Assembly (NCBI RefSeq): GCF_002086695.1
Contig: NZ_MVIH01000003.1
Span: 186,001 to 250,000 of the forward strand
Source of the DNA: Mycolicibacterium rhodesiae
GTDB lineage: Bacteria; Actinomycetota; Actinomycetes; Mycobacteriales; Mycobacteriaceae
Direction: 5' to 3'
DNA length: 64,000 nucleotides
Shown here: piece after piece, positions 37,145 through 47,003 of the stretch
Numbering within the stretch: position 1 is the first letter of the stretch
How the letters are laid out: every line of letters begins with the position of its first letter
The notes under the pieces: generated by a model
What the model was told of the DNA's origin: nothing
What the model saw: only the letters and a program-made list of their open reading frames with translations
The model's database searches: none
Position numbers and translations under genes: made by a program

Positions 37145-38341
37145 CTACGACAGGTCCCAGAGTTGGACGTGCTCGCCGGCGGCCACCTCGGTGACGTCCT
37201 CGGCGAGCTCCAGAAGGCAGTTCGCCGAGGCCAGCCAGCGAAGATGGTGCGATGCCGGCGGTCCATAGGTCGTGACGGTGCCCGCCTCGGGGTCGTAGAC
37301 ACCGCGGCGGAACTGCCGTTTGCCCTTCGGCGATGTCAGGTCGTCGGCCAGCACGGCGGTGCGGCGCGGCCGGTTCGGGTTGGCCAGGCCCATCGCCGCG
37401 CGCAGCGCGGGCCGGACGAACACCTCGAAGGAGACCAGAGCGCTCACCGGGTTGCCCGGCAGCGTGACGATTGACGTGCCTTCGGCTCGGCCCGCGCCCT
37501 GCGGCATGCCCGGCTGCATGGCGACCTTGACGAACTCCACCGCGCCGGCACCGAACGCATCCTTGACCACCTCGTAGGCCCCGGCGCTGACCCCGCCGGT
37601 GGTGATGATCAGATCGGCCTGCCCGGCGAAGCCCTCCAGCACGGTGCTGAACTGGACGACATCATCGCTCGACGTCGGGGTCGCGACCACGTCGGCGCCG
37701 GCCTCGCGGACCGCGGCGGCCAGCATGATCGCGTTGGACTCGTAGATCTGCCCGGGCTTCAGCTCGGTTCCCGCCGACACCAATTCCGAACCCGTCGACA
37801 TCACCAGCACCCGCAGCCGTGGCTGCACGGTCAGCGAGCCCAGGCCGAGGGCGGCGGCCAGCCCCAGTGCCGCCGGGGTCACCAACTGGCCGGCGCGCAG
37901 CACCGTGGTCCCCGCGGTCACATCTTCACCGGCGCGTCGCACGTGCTGCCCGGGTTTGGACGCGATGCGGATCTCGACGGTGTCGATACCGGCGTCGGTG
38001 GCCTCGACCGGCACCACCGCCGTCGCACCTGCGGGCAGCGGTGCGCCCGTCATGATCCGGTGCGCGGTGCCCGGCGCCAACGTCAAGGAGTCAACACGTC
38101 CAGCCGGAATGTCCTCGGCGACAGGCAATCTCACCGGACTGGCCGCAGAGGCAGCGGCGACGTCCTCGGCGTGAACCGCGTAGCCGTCCATCGCCGAGTT
38201 GTCGAATACGGGCAGCGACATCGGGGCTGTCACGTCGGCCGCGAGCACCAGGCCCTCGGCGTCGGCCAGCCCCACCGTGGCCGCCGGACGCGCGGTGATC
38301 AGATCGGCGACGACCCGCTGATGTTCGGAGACAGTGCGCAT
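37145..38341 (-). CDS. moeA: Molybdopterin molybdotransferase MoeA
   Basis: 398 residues. [17 protein letters not shown] and [16 protein letters not shown] are MoeA signatures; MSTGSELV and [17 protein letters not shown] belong to the molybdopterin-binding domain, and [18 protein letters not shown] closes it. It inserts molybdate into adenylylated molybdopterin. It overlaps the SDR stop by one base (TGATG). By position it corresponds to M. tuberculosis moeA2. Confidence 0.95.
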   Translation of the reverse strand: MRTVSEHQRVVADLITARPAATVGLADAEGLVLAADVTAPMSLPVFDNSAMDGYAVHAEDVAAASAASPVRLPVAEDIPAGRVDSLTLAPGTAHRIMTGAPLPAGATAVVPVEATDAGIDTVEIRIASKPGQHVRRAGEDVTAGTTVLRAGQLVTPAALGLAAALGLGSLTVQPRLRVLVMSTGSELVSAGTELKPGQIYESNAIMLAAAVREAGADVVATPTSSDDVVQFSTVLEGFAGQADLIITTGGVSAGAYEVVKDAFGAGAVEFVKVAMQPGMPQGAGRAEGTSIVTLPGNPVSALVSFEVFVRPALRAAMGLANPNRPRRTAVLADDLTSPKGKRQFRRGVYDPEAGTVTTYGPPASHHLRWLASANCLLELAEDVTEVAAGEHVQLWDLS

Positions 38342-39264
38342 CAGACGGGGAATTTCACGCCGGTCAACTCCTCGGACACCGCCCAGAGCCGCTGCTGGAC
38401 GTTCCGATCGTGGGACTGATCGCTTGAGCTCACCAGCTTGGGGTGGCCGCGCAGTTCGCGGAACCCGTCGGGCCCGTAGTACTGCCCTCCGATCACCGAG
38501 GGGTCGGTGGCGGCCCGCAGCGTCGCCAGCGCGCCCATTTCCGCGCTGTTCAACAACAGCCCGCTGATGAGCTTGACGCCGGGTAGCGAGCTGCCGGGGA
38601 CGTGGCGGATCAGTTCGGTGTCCGAGACGCCCGGGTGTGCCGCCACGGCAATCGTTTTCGCGCCGGCGGCGGCCAGGCGCCGTTGCAGTTCGTAGGCGAA
38701 CATCAGATTGGCCAGCTTCGACTGCCCGTAGGAGGCGACGCGCTCATAGCGGCGGCGCTCCCACTGCAGGTCGTCGAACGCGATCTTGGCGCGGATGTTG
38801 TGCGCGACGCTGGCCACCACGACCACCCGTGACCCGTCGACTCCCAGCAGATTGTTCAGCAACAGTCCGGTGAGCGCGAAGTGGCCCAGATGGTTTGTGC
38901 CGAACTGCAATTCGAAGCCGTCGGCAGTGGTCTGCTTAGGCGGATACATCACCCCGGCGTTGTTGATGAGCAGATCGATCCGGGGATAGGCGGTGCCCAG
39001 CTCGGCCGCGGCTTCCCGCACCGATGCCAGCGAGCCCAGATCCAGCTTGTGCACCGTCACCTCGGCCGAGGGTGCGGCTCGCCGGATCTCGGCTGCCGCC
39101 GCCTCACCCTTGGCGGTGTCGCGAACCGCCATCACCACCTGAGCCCCGTGCTGTGCCAGCACCCGGGCCGTGTCGAATCCGAGCCCGGTATTGGAGCCGG
39201 TCACGATCGCAATGCGTCCGCTCTGATCGGGGACGTCCGCCTCGGTCCACTTCTGTGCGCTCAT
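38341..39264 (-). CDS. SDR family oxidoreductase (Rv0439c-like)
   Basis: 307 residues from ATG at 39264. Classical [11 protein letters not shown] cofactor motif at about residues 21-28, NNAGVM near 100, catalytic Ser in VASVAHN and YGQSK (Tyr and Lys) near 180. Resembles retinol-dehydrogenase-like SDRs with the C-terminal [12 protein letters not shown] tail. First gene of the SDR-moeA-psd-pssA-AAA operon. A paralog with the same N-terminal pattern and tail is encoded at 61813-62709. Confidence 0.9.
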   Translation of the reverse strand: MSAQKWTEADVPDQSGRIAIVTGSNTGLGFDTARVLAQHGAQVVMAVRDTAKGEAAAAEIRRAAPSAEVTVHKLDLGSLASVREAAAELGTAYPRIDLLINNAGVMYPPKQTTADGFELQFGTNHLGHFALTGLLLNNLLGVDGSRVVVVASVAHNIRAKIAFDDLQWERRRYERVASYGQSKLANLMFAYELQRRLAAAGAKTIAVAAHPGVSDTELIRHVPGSSLPGVKLISGLLLNSAEMGALATLRAATDPSVIGGQYYGPDGFRELRGHPKLVSSSDQSHDRNVQQRLWAVSEELTGVKFPV

Positions 39265-39321
39265 GGCACGACGATAGACGGCCCAAGTTGCGGACAATCG
39301 GTGGCCGTTTACTGTCGCGGT

Positions 39322-40134
39322 ATGGCTATCGGTGGGGTGCTGTTCGACATCGACGGTGTCCTGGTGACCTCGTGGACGCCGATCCCGGGCGCCGCCGAGG
39401 CGCTGGCGGTACTGGCCGACCACCAGATCGCGCGGTCCTACCTGACCAACACCACCACGCGCACCCGCGGACAGATCGCAGCGGCACTGTGTGACGCCGG
39501 AATCGACGTCCGGCCCGACGAGGTGATCACCGCGGCGGCGCTGACCGCCGACTACGTACGGGCCCACTATCCCGATGCGCGCTGCCTGCTGGTCAACAAC
39601 GGCCAGATCACCGATGACATGCCGGGCATCGACATCGTCGATTCGGGGGCGTGCGAGGCCGCCGATATCGAGGCCCCTGACGTGATCCTTCTCGGCGGCG
39701 CCGGCCCTGAGTACAGCCACCGCACGCTGAGCCGGGTGTACGAATGGATGGCCCAGGGCGTGCCGGTGGTGGCCATGCACCGCAGCACAGCCTGGACCAC
39801 CACCGAGGGCCTGCGCATCGACACGGGCATGTACCTGATCGGCATGGAGGAGACCTCCGGGCGCAAAGCCACCGGTGTCGGCAAGCCCGCGCCCGCAGGC
39901 TTTCTGGCCTCGGCGGCCCGCCTCGGCGTCGATCCCGATGAGATGTACATGGTCGGCGACGACCTCAACAACGACGTCCTGGCCGCCCAGGTGGTCGGGA
40001 TGACCGGTGTGCTGGTGCGCACCGGCAAGTTCCGCCAGGACACCCTGGACCGTTGGGCCGCAGACGAATTTGCGATGCAGCCCAACCACGTCATCGACTC
40101 CGTTGCTGCCCTGCCGGAGTTGCTCGGGCTATAG
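39322..40134 (+). CDS. HAD-superfamily phosphatase, NagD/LHPP-like
   Basis: 270 residues from ATG at 39322. HAD motif I is FDIDGVLVT with both Asp residues, motif II in [20 protein letters not shown] gives the Lys, and VGDDLNNDV the motif IV acids. The C2-type cap suits the NagD/LHPP group that acts on small phosphate esters. Divergent from the SDR. It lies where M. tuberculosis has groEL2, so synteny with that genome ends here. Confidence 0.88.
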   Translation: MAIGGVLFDIDGVLVTSWTPIPGAAEALAVLADHQIARSYLTNTTTRTRGQIAAALCDAGIDVRPDEVITAAALTADYVRAHYPDARCLLVNNGQITDDMPGIDIVDSGACEAADIEAPDVILLGGAGPEYSHRTLSRVYEWMAQGVPVVAMHRSTAWTTTEGLRIDTGMYLIGMEETSGRKATGVGKPAPAGFLASAARLGVDPDEMYMVGDDLNNDVLAAQVVGMTGVLVRTGKFRQDTLDRWAADEFAMQPNHVIDSVAALPELLGL

Positions 40135-40205
40135 CTGTCGTCGCCTACCTGCCCAGCGCTCGACGGGTGCGATGAGTTTCTCGGCCGGGGCGGGTCTGTC
40201 TGGCT

Positions 40206-40685
40206 ATGACCGAAATTCTGATTGTCACCACCACCATCGACGCACCCTGCAACGCCGTATTCGGAGTGCTCGCCGATCCGAGCACTCACCAGGACATCGA
40301 CGGCACCGGCTGGGTTCGGGAACCGTTGGACGACGGCCGGGAGCTGACCGAAGCCGGACAGATCTTCCGGATCGCCATGTACCACGACAACCATCCCGAC
40401 AAGCACTACGAAATGGCCAACCAGGTCACCGTGCTCGAACCCGGCCGGGTGATCGGGTGGGCGCCCGGCGGGCTGGCCGACGACGGCAGCATCGAACTCG
40501 GCGGGTGGACATGGCGTTACGACCTCGAGCCCCTCGGCGACGAACAGACTCGGGTCACCTTGACCTACGACTGGTCGAGTGCCACCCCGGAAATCCGGAA
40601 GAACATCGTCTTCCCGCCGTTTCCCGTCTCCCACCTCGACAATTCGCTGGCGAATCTGGGGAAGCTGGCCGTCGACCGGGGATGA
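40206..40685 (+). CDS. SRPBCC family protein
   Basis: 159 residues. ILIVTTTIDAPCNAVFGVLA is the first strand and helix of the fold, then RVTLTYDWSSATPE late in the chain, which is close to the SRPBCC protein encoded at 32842. Function unknown; may bind a hydrophobic ligand. Last gene before the biosynthetic cluster; a hairpin overlaps its stop codon. Confidence 0.85.
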   Translation: MTEILIVTTTIDAPCNAVFGVLADPSTHQDIDGTGWVREPLDDGRELTEAGQIFRIAMYHDNHPDKHYEMANQVTVLEPGRVIGWAPGGLADDGSIELGGWTWRYDLEPLGDEQTRVTLTYDWSSATPEIRKNIVFPPFPVSHLDNSLANLGKLAVDRG

Positions 40686-40701
40686 GGCGGCCGACCGCCT
40701 C
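40684..40701 (+). terminator. Hairpin after the SRPBCC gene
   Basis: GAGGCGG at 40684-40690 and CCGCCTC at 40695-40701 are exact complements around CCGA. The stem starts within the TGA stop codon. There is no following T-run, so termination strength is uncertain. Confidence 0.5.
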
Positions 40702-40983
40702 GACAAGCCCTGGCGGATAGGCCCCGACGCTCGGTGACCGGGCTCGGCGCAACGTGAATGTAAATTTGCTGCGTCTGCCTGCCGGCGTGCCACTGCGTGT
40801 GGTAAGCATTCAGCCATCGGTGGTGCCGAAAGGGGCCATGGGCTTTACCTGTCGGGGGAACGGTCATGCCGCATGTGAATTCAATATTTTCGAAACTTGG
40901 AACCGGTAGCGGAACTGCGTCCCTAACGTCGGCACCCGATCTCATCGCTTGAGATATCGCGGAACTGACACGAAGGGCGCGCG
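40702..40983 (+). promoter_or_regulatory. Upstream region of the biosynthetic operon
   Basis: About 280 nt, noticeably richer in A and T than the surroundings (for example AATTCAATATTTTCGAAA near 40880). It must hold the promoter of the 40984 operon, but no -35/-10 pair is convincing. ATCTCA and TGAGAT arms at 40939-40955 form a perfect 6-bp inverted repeat with a 5-nt spacer, a possible regulator site. A 28-codon frame lies inside. Confidence 0.5.
40866..40952 (+). CDS. Candidate 28-residue leader peptide ahead of the biosynthetic operon
   Basis: ATG at 40866 is preceded 7 nt away by GGGGGA. It encodes MPHVNSIFSKLGTGSG followed by a Ser/Thr/Ala stretch ending PDLIA, with a TGA 31 nt before the dikinase start. 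The region is otherwise empty. It could be a leader peptide, a very small protein, or chance; the ribosome-binding site is the only direct support. Confidence 0.25.
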   Translation: MPHVNSIFSKLGTGSGTASLTSAPDLIA

Positions 40984-43683
40984 GTGCCACTCCTCCTGAC
41001 CGGGCAAGAATCCGACGAGCAGCTCCGACTACTGGCCGGCGGCAAAGCGCGCAACCTGTGTGACCTGACGGCCGCCGGTTTCCCCGTGCCACGGTGGGTC
41101 ATCCTCGGCATCGACGCGTTCGAAACAGCCTGTGCGGCCGCGGGCGTGACCATCAGCCAAGCACCGCTCTCGCTGGCCGAACGTCTCACTGAGGCGGCGT
41201 TCGCCGAAACCGCGTTGTGCGAATTGAGCATGCCTGCCGAAATTCGGGACGCCATTGCGGCGGCCATCGATTATGTGGGTGCCGAAACTGTCGCCGTTCG
41301 TTCGTCGGGACGGCAAGAAGACGGCGACCGTGATTCGTTTGCGGGACTGTTCGACACGTTCTTGAATGTGGCCGGGCTCGATGCCACCGAAGACGCGGTG
41401 CGGCGTTGCTGGGCGTCGGCCTTCTCCCGCCGGGCCACCCAGTACCGCCACGTCCGCGGCCTCGACTTCCGCGATGTCGCACTTGCGGTCGTCATCCAGC
41501 GATCGTTGACACCGCAGAGCAGCGGGGTGATGTTCACCGTCGACCCGCTCACGGGCTCGACAGACCGACTGGTGATCAACGGCGTGCTGGGACTTGGTGA
41601 AGGTCTGGTCTCCGGCGCTGTCGACTCCGACTCGGTCAGCATCGAGAAGGAGACCGGCCGCATCCTCGATGAAGTGGTGTCCGCGAAGAGCGAGATGATG
41701 GTCGGGACCACAGGCGGCGGAGTCGCCACAGTGGGCGTGCCGGTAGAACGCCGCCGGGAAGCCAGCGTCGGCCCTGCACTACGTGCCACGCTGTTGGACT
41801 TGGGGATTCGGCTCGAACAGTATTTCGGCTGCCCGCAGGATGTCGAGTGGGCGTGCGACGACATCGGCACCTGGATCCTGCAATCTCGGCCGGTCACCAC
41901 GCTGGATCGCGAATTCGGCCTCACAGCAGAACATTTCGGTGAAGTCACCGACGGAGTCCGCATCTGGGACAACTCCAACATCATCGAGAGCTTCGCCGGA
42001 GTCACGTCGCCACTGACCTTCACCACGGCCCGCAAACTGTACGGCGACGTCTACCGGGCCTACGCCCGCAGTCTGAAGGCCCCGCCCGCCCAGCTCGAGC
42101 AGATGGAGTCGTGGCTGCCGGTGATGCTCGGCCAGTTCCACGGCCACGTCTACTACAACTTGCTGCACTGGTACCGGATGGTGGGCATCGCGCCGGGATA
42201 TCCGCTGAATCGACGGGTCCTGGAAGTCGCGCTCGGCGTCAGTGAACCACTCGACCGTGCGACGGCAACTCAGTTGCGTCCGTTCACCTTCGCCAATCCC
42301 ATCGCCAGGGCGGTGTCGCGTGGCCGCACGACCATCGCCTACCTGCGCAGCATCAGATCCGTCGATGCCATGATCGACGACTTCGACGAGACGTTCATCG
42401 ACTTCATCGACCGGCACGGTCTGATGGACGTATCGGCGATGGACGGACCGTCGGCATACCGGATGTTCCGCCAGATCTACGACGAAGTCGCCGATCTGTG
42501 GGGCCCGATGATGGTGCTGGATGCCATGTTGCTGACCATGGTCGGGTCGCTGGCCGTCCTCACGAAAGTGTTCCTGCGGGGTGCGCCGGAATGGGTCCAG
42601 TTCGCTGTCGTCAACCCCGAGCCCGACGTGATCTCCGTCGAACCGGCCAGGGAGCTGGCGGGCATCGCCGCCTTCGTCGCCGAACACCCCGAACTCGATG
42701 CCTTCATCGCATCAGCCGAGCCCTCGACTGCGTACGCGCACCTCACCGAGTGCGCCGACGATTCGGGCTCGCCGATCTGGCAAGAGCTGCATTCCAAGAT
42801 TGAGAAGTACATCGACCGCTTCGGGTATCGGTGTCTGGACGAACTCAAGCTCGAAACACCGGACCTGCGCGAAGATCCCGCCGGAATCTTTCATCTGCTG
42901 CGGATGGACACCGCGGGGCGCGAGCACGCCGGGAACTCGGTCGAGGATTACCTCGATACCCATCTGCGGGGCTGGCGCCGAAAGGTGTTCGACGCGTTGC
43001 GAAGGAAGGTCCGACGGGCGGCGACGCACCGTGAGCACCTGCGCTTCTGCCGCACCCAGGGCTTCGGCATCCTGAAATCACTTGTGGGGGTGATGGCTCG
43101 GGAGTTGGAGCACCGAGGAACGATTCACCACCGGTCCGACGTTTTCCTACTGCGTATCGACGAGCTGTTCGATCTCCACGAGGGCACCATGACCGCGGCC
43201 GCCGCCCAATCTGTGATCCGGCACCGAAAGCTGCTGCAGGAGAGCTACTCACGGTTGTCCGCACCCGCCCGGTTCACCACGACCGGATCGGACTACTCAG
43301 AGCGCGAGCTGGCCCAGGCCGGTTGGCGGCCTGCCGAAGAGTCGGCGCACGCGTCCGCAGGCACGGTACTGACCGGGACGCCGTCCAGCCCGGGTGTGGT
43401 GACCGGCCGCGCGGTCGTGGTCGAGAAGCCGCAGGACTTCTCCAGCGGCATCCTGGTGGCATACCGGACCGATCCGGGCTGGGCCTCGGCCTTGCCGTTC
43501 GCATCCGCGCTCCTCATCGAACGCGCATCCCCCCTCACCCACGTTGCGATCATCGCCCGCGAACTCGGAGTGCCGACCGTCGTGCAGATCGACGGCCTCA
43601 CCGACGCGGTTCGTACCGGGATGACGGTGAGCGTCGATGGAGCCACTGGCCGGGTGGTCTTGGTGGAAGAGCCCGGACCATGA
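40984..43683 (+). CDS. PEP synthase / rifampin-phosphotransferase-like dikinase
   Basis: 899 residues, GTG start behind GAAGGG. Domain order matches rifampin phosphotransferase and PEP synthase: N-terminal ATP-grasp (about 1-320, AVRSSGRQEDGDRDSFAGLF and SSGVMFTVDPLTGS), a middle substrate region (about 330-760) with RFGYRCLDELKLETPDLRED, and a C-terminal swivelling domain in which His853 sits in SPLTHVAIIARE. Such enzymes use ATP to put a beta-phosphate on the His and pass it to pyruvate, rifampin or another acceptor, releasing AMP and phosphate. Heading a biosynthetic operon, it may phosphorylate the pathway substrate. The acceptor is not predictable. Overlaps the next gene by ATGA. Confidence 0.85.
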   Translation: MPLLLTGQESDEQLRLLAGGKARNLCDLTAAGFPVPRWVILGIDAFETACAAAGVTISQAPLSLAERLTEAAFAETALCELSMPAEIRDAIAAAIDYVGAETVAVRSSGRQEDGDRDSFAGLFDTFLNVAGLDATEDAVRRCWASAFSRRATQYRHVRGLDFRDVALAVVIQRSLTPQSSGVMFTVDPLTGSTDRLVINGVLGLGEGLVSGAVDSDSVSIEKETGRILDEVVSAKSEMMVGTTGGGVATVGVPVERRREASVGPALRATLLDLGIRLEQYFGCPQDVEWACDDIGTWILQSRPVTTLDREFGLTAEHFGEVTDGVRIWDNSNIIESFAGVTSPLTFTTARKLYGDVYRAYARSLKAPPAQLEQMESWLPVMLGQFHGHVYYNLLHWYRMVGIAPGYPLNRRVLEVALGVSEPLDRATATQLRPFTFANPIARAVSRGRTTIAYLRSIRSVDAMIDDFDETFIDFIDRHGLMDVSAMDGPSAYRMFRQIYDEVADLWGPMMVLDAMLLTMVGSLAVLTKVFLRGAPEWVQFAVVNPEPDVISVEPARELAGIAAFVAEHPELDAFIASAEPSTAYAHLTECADDSGSPIWQELHSKIEKYIDRFGYRCLDELKLETPDLREDPAGIFHLLRMDTAGREHAGNSVEDYLDTHLRGWRRKVFDALRRKVRRAATHREHLRFCRTQGFGILKSLVGVMARELEHRGTIHHRSDVFLLRIDELFDLHEGTMTAAAAQSVIRHRKLLQESYSRLSAPARFTTTGSDYSERELAQAGWRPAEESAHASAGTVLTGTPSSPGVVTGRAVVVEKPQDFSSGILVAYRTDPGWASALPFASALLIERASPLTHVAIIARELGVPTVVQIDGLTDAVRTGMTVSVDGATGRVVLVEEPGP

Positions 43684-46600
43684 ACGACGTCGACCGCATC
43701 CGCGGCTGGTTGATGGAGCCACGCGACCACACCGGGATTCACCTGGCCAATGAAACGAACGGCTGGGACTTCGTCACCTACCGCGTGCTGGCCGACAACG
43801 CGCGACGCATCGCGCGCCGGCTGATCGACGACGGTGTCCGCCCAGGCGACGTCGTCAGCGTGTTGATGCCGACCTCCGACCTGTGTTTGTCGACGATGTT
43901 CGGGGTGCTCGCCGCCGGCGCCACTCTCACCCCGATCGTGCCGCCGATGTTCCAACCGCCAGATCAGTACATTGCCCACCTGCGTGGCATCCTGGGGGCA
44001 GCGGGGTGCCGCGCCATGGTGGCCTCGCCTGCGTTCGTCGAGCTGGCGCGCCGTGCGATCGCGGGTCTGGCTCGCGAGCCGAAACTGATTGCGATCGACG
44101 GTGTTCCGCAGTGTGACCTCGTGGACGAGCTTGCCGAGCCTGCCCCCGCCGTGCTGCTACAGATGACCTCGGGTTCGACGAGCGCTCCGCGCGGCGCCGC
44201 CATCAGTTGGCACAGCCTGGCCACCAATCTCAATGTGATGGAGGAACTCTGCGGCATGGCCGATGGCCAGGTCGGGGTCTCCTGGCTTCCGCTGTATCAC
44301 GACATGGGGCTGATCGGCGTGCTGTTTCAAGCCATGACGCGTCAGCGCCATCTGCAACTGATGCGTCCCGACCAGTTCATCCGTGACCCACTGCGGTGGC
44401 TGAGAGCCGCGGCCACCTCGCAACACACCGCCTCCCCGTCGTTCGGGCTGGTGTACACCAGCACCAGGCTCACGCCGGACGACCTCGGCGACATTGATCT
44501 GTCGGGGCTTGCGACGCTGGTCGTCGGGGCCGAGCCCATCAACCCGGCACATCTGCGGGCGTTCACCGAACTCACTGCGGGCCACGGCTTTTCCCCCGAT
44601 GCCTTCATGCCGTCGTACGGTCTTGCCGAGCACACGTTGTTCGCCACCTCACATCGTCTGGGCGAACCGCACCGGATGGTTCGGGTGGACCGGACCGCGT
44701 TGCGTCACGGCCATCCGGTCCGGGTGCTCGCGCGCGTGACAGGCGATATCACCGCCGACACCGGTAGCGATTGGGTGGTGTCGGTCGGCAAGGCCGCGCC
44801 GGGACATGCGGTCTGGATCGCCGACGAGTCCGGTGACCGGCTGCCCGACGGGACGTTGGGCGAGATCGTCCTGTCGGGGCCGTCGGTGGGGCAGGGATAC
44901 CACGGGGATGTCGACAGCACCACCCGATTCGTCGGCGACGAGCTGCGCACCGGCGACGCCGGATTCCTACTGGACGGCCAACTGCACGTACTGGGCCGGA
45001 TGGGGACCAGCCTGAAGATCAACGGGCGCAGTGTCTTCACCGAAGACCTGGACGTGACCACCGCCGAGGCGCTCGGCATCGCCCCGAGTCGGGTGGTCGC
45101 CGTGGCGGTCAACGAGGCCGAGCGGCCCGGTGTCGCGGTGTTCATCGAACACATGAAGGTGACGCCCGAGATGGTCGCCGCCGCAATCCGATCCCTGCAG
45201 GCGAACATCGGTGAGGAAGCCCCGCTGTGGCTGATCAGCACGCCGCGCGGAACGCTGTCCCGGACGTCGAGCGGTAAGCCGCGTCGGGCGCACATGTGGC
45301 AACAGTGGCGCGCTGGTCGATTCACCAGGTCGCGACTGCTCGCGATCGGTGGCGCCAATCGAGAAGTGCAGGGGCTGCAACGGGTCCGCGCACTGTTCGA
45401 GAAGGCCCGCGAGCTCGCCGTGATTCCCGATGACGCGACAGTGCATTTCGAGGGATCGCTCGCCGAGGGCTTCGGCAATGAAGGCTCGGACATCGACTTC
45501 CTGCTGCTGGTGCCCGGCGCGACCAAACAGGCGGTGATGCCCACAGTTCTTTTCGTCGACGGTCGCCGAGTGGAGGTTCGGGCCCAATCGCACGAGCAGA
45601 TCCGCGAACGGCTGCTGAAGGTCAGACGGGCGATCGACACGGGTTCGGTGGCCGGGGTGTCCGAGGACCTCCTCAACCGGGTTCAGCGGTTCCTGCGCGG
45701 CATCCCGCTGTACGTCGGATCCGACTACGCGCAGCTCCTCGACATCGTCTCCTACGCCGAGTTCACCATGCTGCTCAGCGCCTGGTGGCGCAGGCGGGCC
45801 TGCGGATGCCTGCGACATGCCGTCGCGCTGGCCCTGCTCGGTGACGAGCACGAGGCGGTGCGGTGGGCACGGGAAGGCGTGGCGCAGCAGATGAAAGCAT
45901 TCCTCGCCGCGCGCGGTGAGGGGTACATCGAGATCAAGTGGCTGCCGGAGCAGATCATTCGGCTCTCGCGCGACGCCGACGCGACCGTCGCGGCGCTCCT
46001 GGATGACTACCAAGCCCTCGACGCGACACCCGCCACACCGGATTCGAGCCGGGACGTCTTCGAGCGGGCGCTGGCGCTGGCCATGCGATTGGGCGGCCCG
46101 AGAATCACTCTCGATCCCACGAACGTCGTCTTACGGCGGGTGCCCGGAGTCACGACCTGGCCCATCGGAACCGCCACCCATGTCGTGCGCGATAAGGCCG
46201 ACGTGTTCGTCCTGTCCGCCGACTGCGCGCAATCGTGGCGGAAGGTGATCTTCGGTGAGTCGATCGCCACCACACAGGCTGCCGTGAACCACATCGCTCT
46301 ATTCGTCGACTACGGGCTCGTCGGGTTGGCCTGGCGCGGCGGGACGGCGATCACACCGGTGGCGGCGATGTGCACACCGGGCCGGCCGCTCACACCGCTG
46401 CCGTCCAACCAGCGCCCGGTGGTCACGATCGATGGTGCCATCACCGACCGGGACATCGCCCGATCCCCGCTGGGCGCAAAGGCATTCGCGGAATGCGCTG
46501 GAGCGCTGCTGTTGGCCAACATGGTGCTCGAGAACGCTCGCGAAGATTTCAGCGGTGCGGTCAAGGACGGGCAATGGCAGGTCGCGTCACTGTGCGGGCG

Positions 46601-47003
46601 ACGGATTGTGACCATGGCAGTCCGAATCCTGGCCAGCGCCTGGGGAATCACGCCGCTGCCTGCCGACCCGGTACTGGTGAGCAGGCTGGAGATGCTGGTA
46701 CCTGAGCATCCCCGGTTGGCCCAGACCGCCCGCACCCTCAGCGAGCGTTCCATCGCCGATGAGGACGACGCTGGGTCGCTACATCAGGAACTCGATGCGT
46801 TCGTCGCCGAGGTGCGCAAAGTCACCCGCGGTGAGAACTTCCCGTCGTCGTTCGCGTCGCGAGACGAGTGGCAGCGCACCATCAGGTACGGATACCACTG
46901 GCTGCGGATGGGCGGATACTTCGGTGCTTACGTCGAACTGGACGAGGCCCGCGATCTGCTGACCACCGGCGGAGCCCAACCCTGCGCGAGGCCGACGCCA
47001 TGA
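43680..47003 (+). CDS. Fatty-acyl-AMP ligase fused to a polymerase-beta-type nucleotidyltransferase
   Basis: 1107 residues. Residues 1-550 are an acyl-AMP ligase of the FAAL type: P-loop TSGSTSAPRG (from 163), YGLAE (313-317), LRTGDAGF and catalytic Lys533 in SGKPRR. From about 575 follows a nucleotidyltransferase: GSLAEGFGNEGSDID with Gly592-Ser593 and the metal ligands Asp604 and Asp606, and a possible third acid at Glu632 (RRVEVR). A helical region (about 690-800, with KWLPEQIIRL) resembles the C-terminal helices of kanamycin-type nucleotidyltransferases, then about 300 unassigned residues. It could load an acyl group onto the adjacent carrier protein and transfer a nucleotide in the same pathway. 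I know of no described protein with this pairing. Overlaps both neighbours by ATGA. Confidence 0.88.
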   Translation: MNDVDRIRGWLMEPRDHTGIHLANETNGWDFVTYRVLADNARRIARRLIDDGVRPGDVVSVLMPTSDLCLSTMFGVLAAGATLTPIVPPMFQPPDQYIAHLRGILGAAGCRAMVASPAFVELARRAIAGLAREPKLIAIDGVPQCDLVDELAEPAPAVLLQMTSGSTSAPRGAAISWHSLATNLNVMEELCGMADGQVGVSWLPLYHDMGLIGVLFQAMTRQRHLQLMRPDQFIRDPLRWLRAAATSQHTASPSFGLVYTSTRLTPDDLGDIDLSGLATLVVGAEPINPAHLRAFTELTAGHGFSPDAFMPSYGLAEHTLFATSHRLGEPHRMVRVDRTALRHGHPVRVLARVTGDITADTGSDWVVSVGKAAPGHAVWIADESGDRLPDGTLGEIVLSGPSVGQGYHGDVDSTTRFVGDELRTGDAGFLLDGQLHVLGRMGTSLKINGRSVFTEDLDVTTAEALGIAPSRVVAVAVNEAERPGVAVFIEHMKVTPEMVAAAIRSLQANIGEEAPLWLISTPRGTLSRTSSGKPRRAHMWQQWRAGRFTRSRLLAIGGANREVQGLQRVRALFEKARELAVIPDDATVHFEGSLAEGFGNEGSDIDFLLLVPGATKQAVMPTVLFVDGRRVEVRAQSHEQIRERLLKVRRAIDTGSVAGVSEDLLNRVQRFLRGIPLYVGSDYAQLLDIVSYAEFTMLLSAWWRRRACGCLRHAVALALLGDEHEAVRWAREGVAQQMKAFLAARGEGYIEIKWLPEQIIRLSRDADATVAALLDDYQALDATPATPDSSRDVFERALALAMRLGGPRITLDPTNVVLRRVPGVTTWPIGTATHVVRDKADVFVLSADCAQSWRKVIFGESIATTQAAVNHIALFVDYGLVGLAWRGGTAITPVAAMCTPGRPLTPLPSNQRPVVTIDGAITDRDIARSPLGAKAFAECAGALLLANMVLENAREDFSGAVKDGQWQVASLCGRRIVTMAVRILASAWGITPLPADPVLVSRLEMLVPEHPRLAQTARTLSERSIADEDDAGSLHQELDAFVAEVRKVTRGENFPSSFASRDEWQRTIRYGYHWLRMGGYFGAYVELDEARDLLTTGGAQPCARPTP

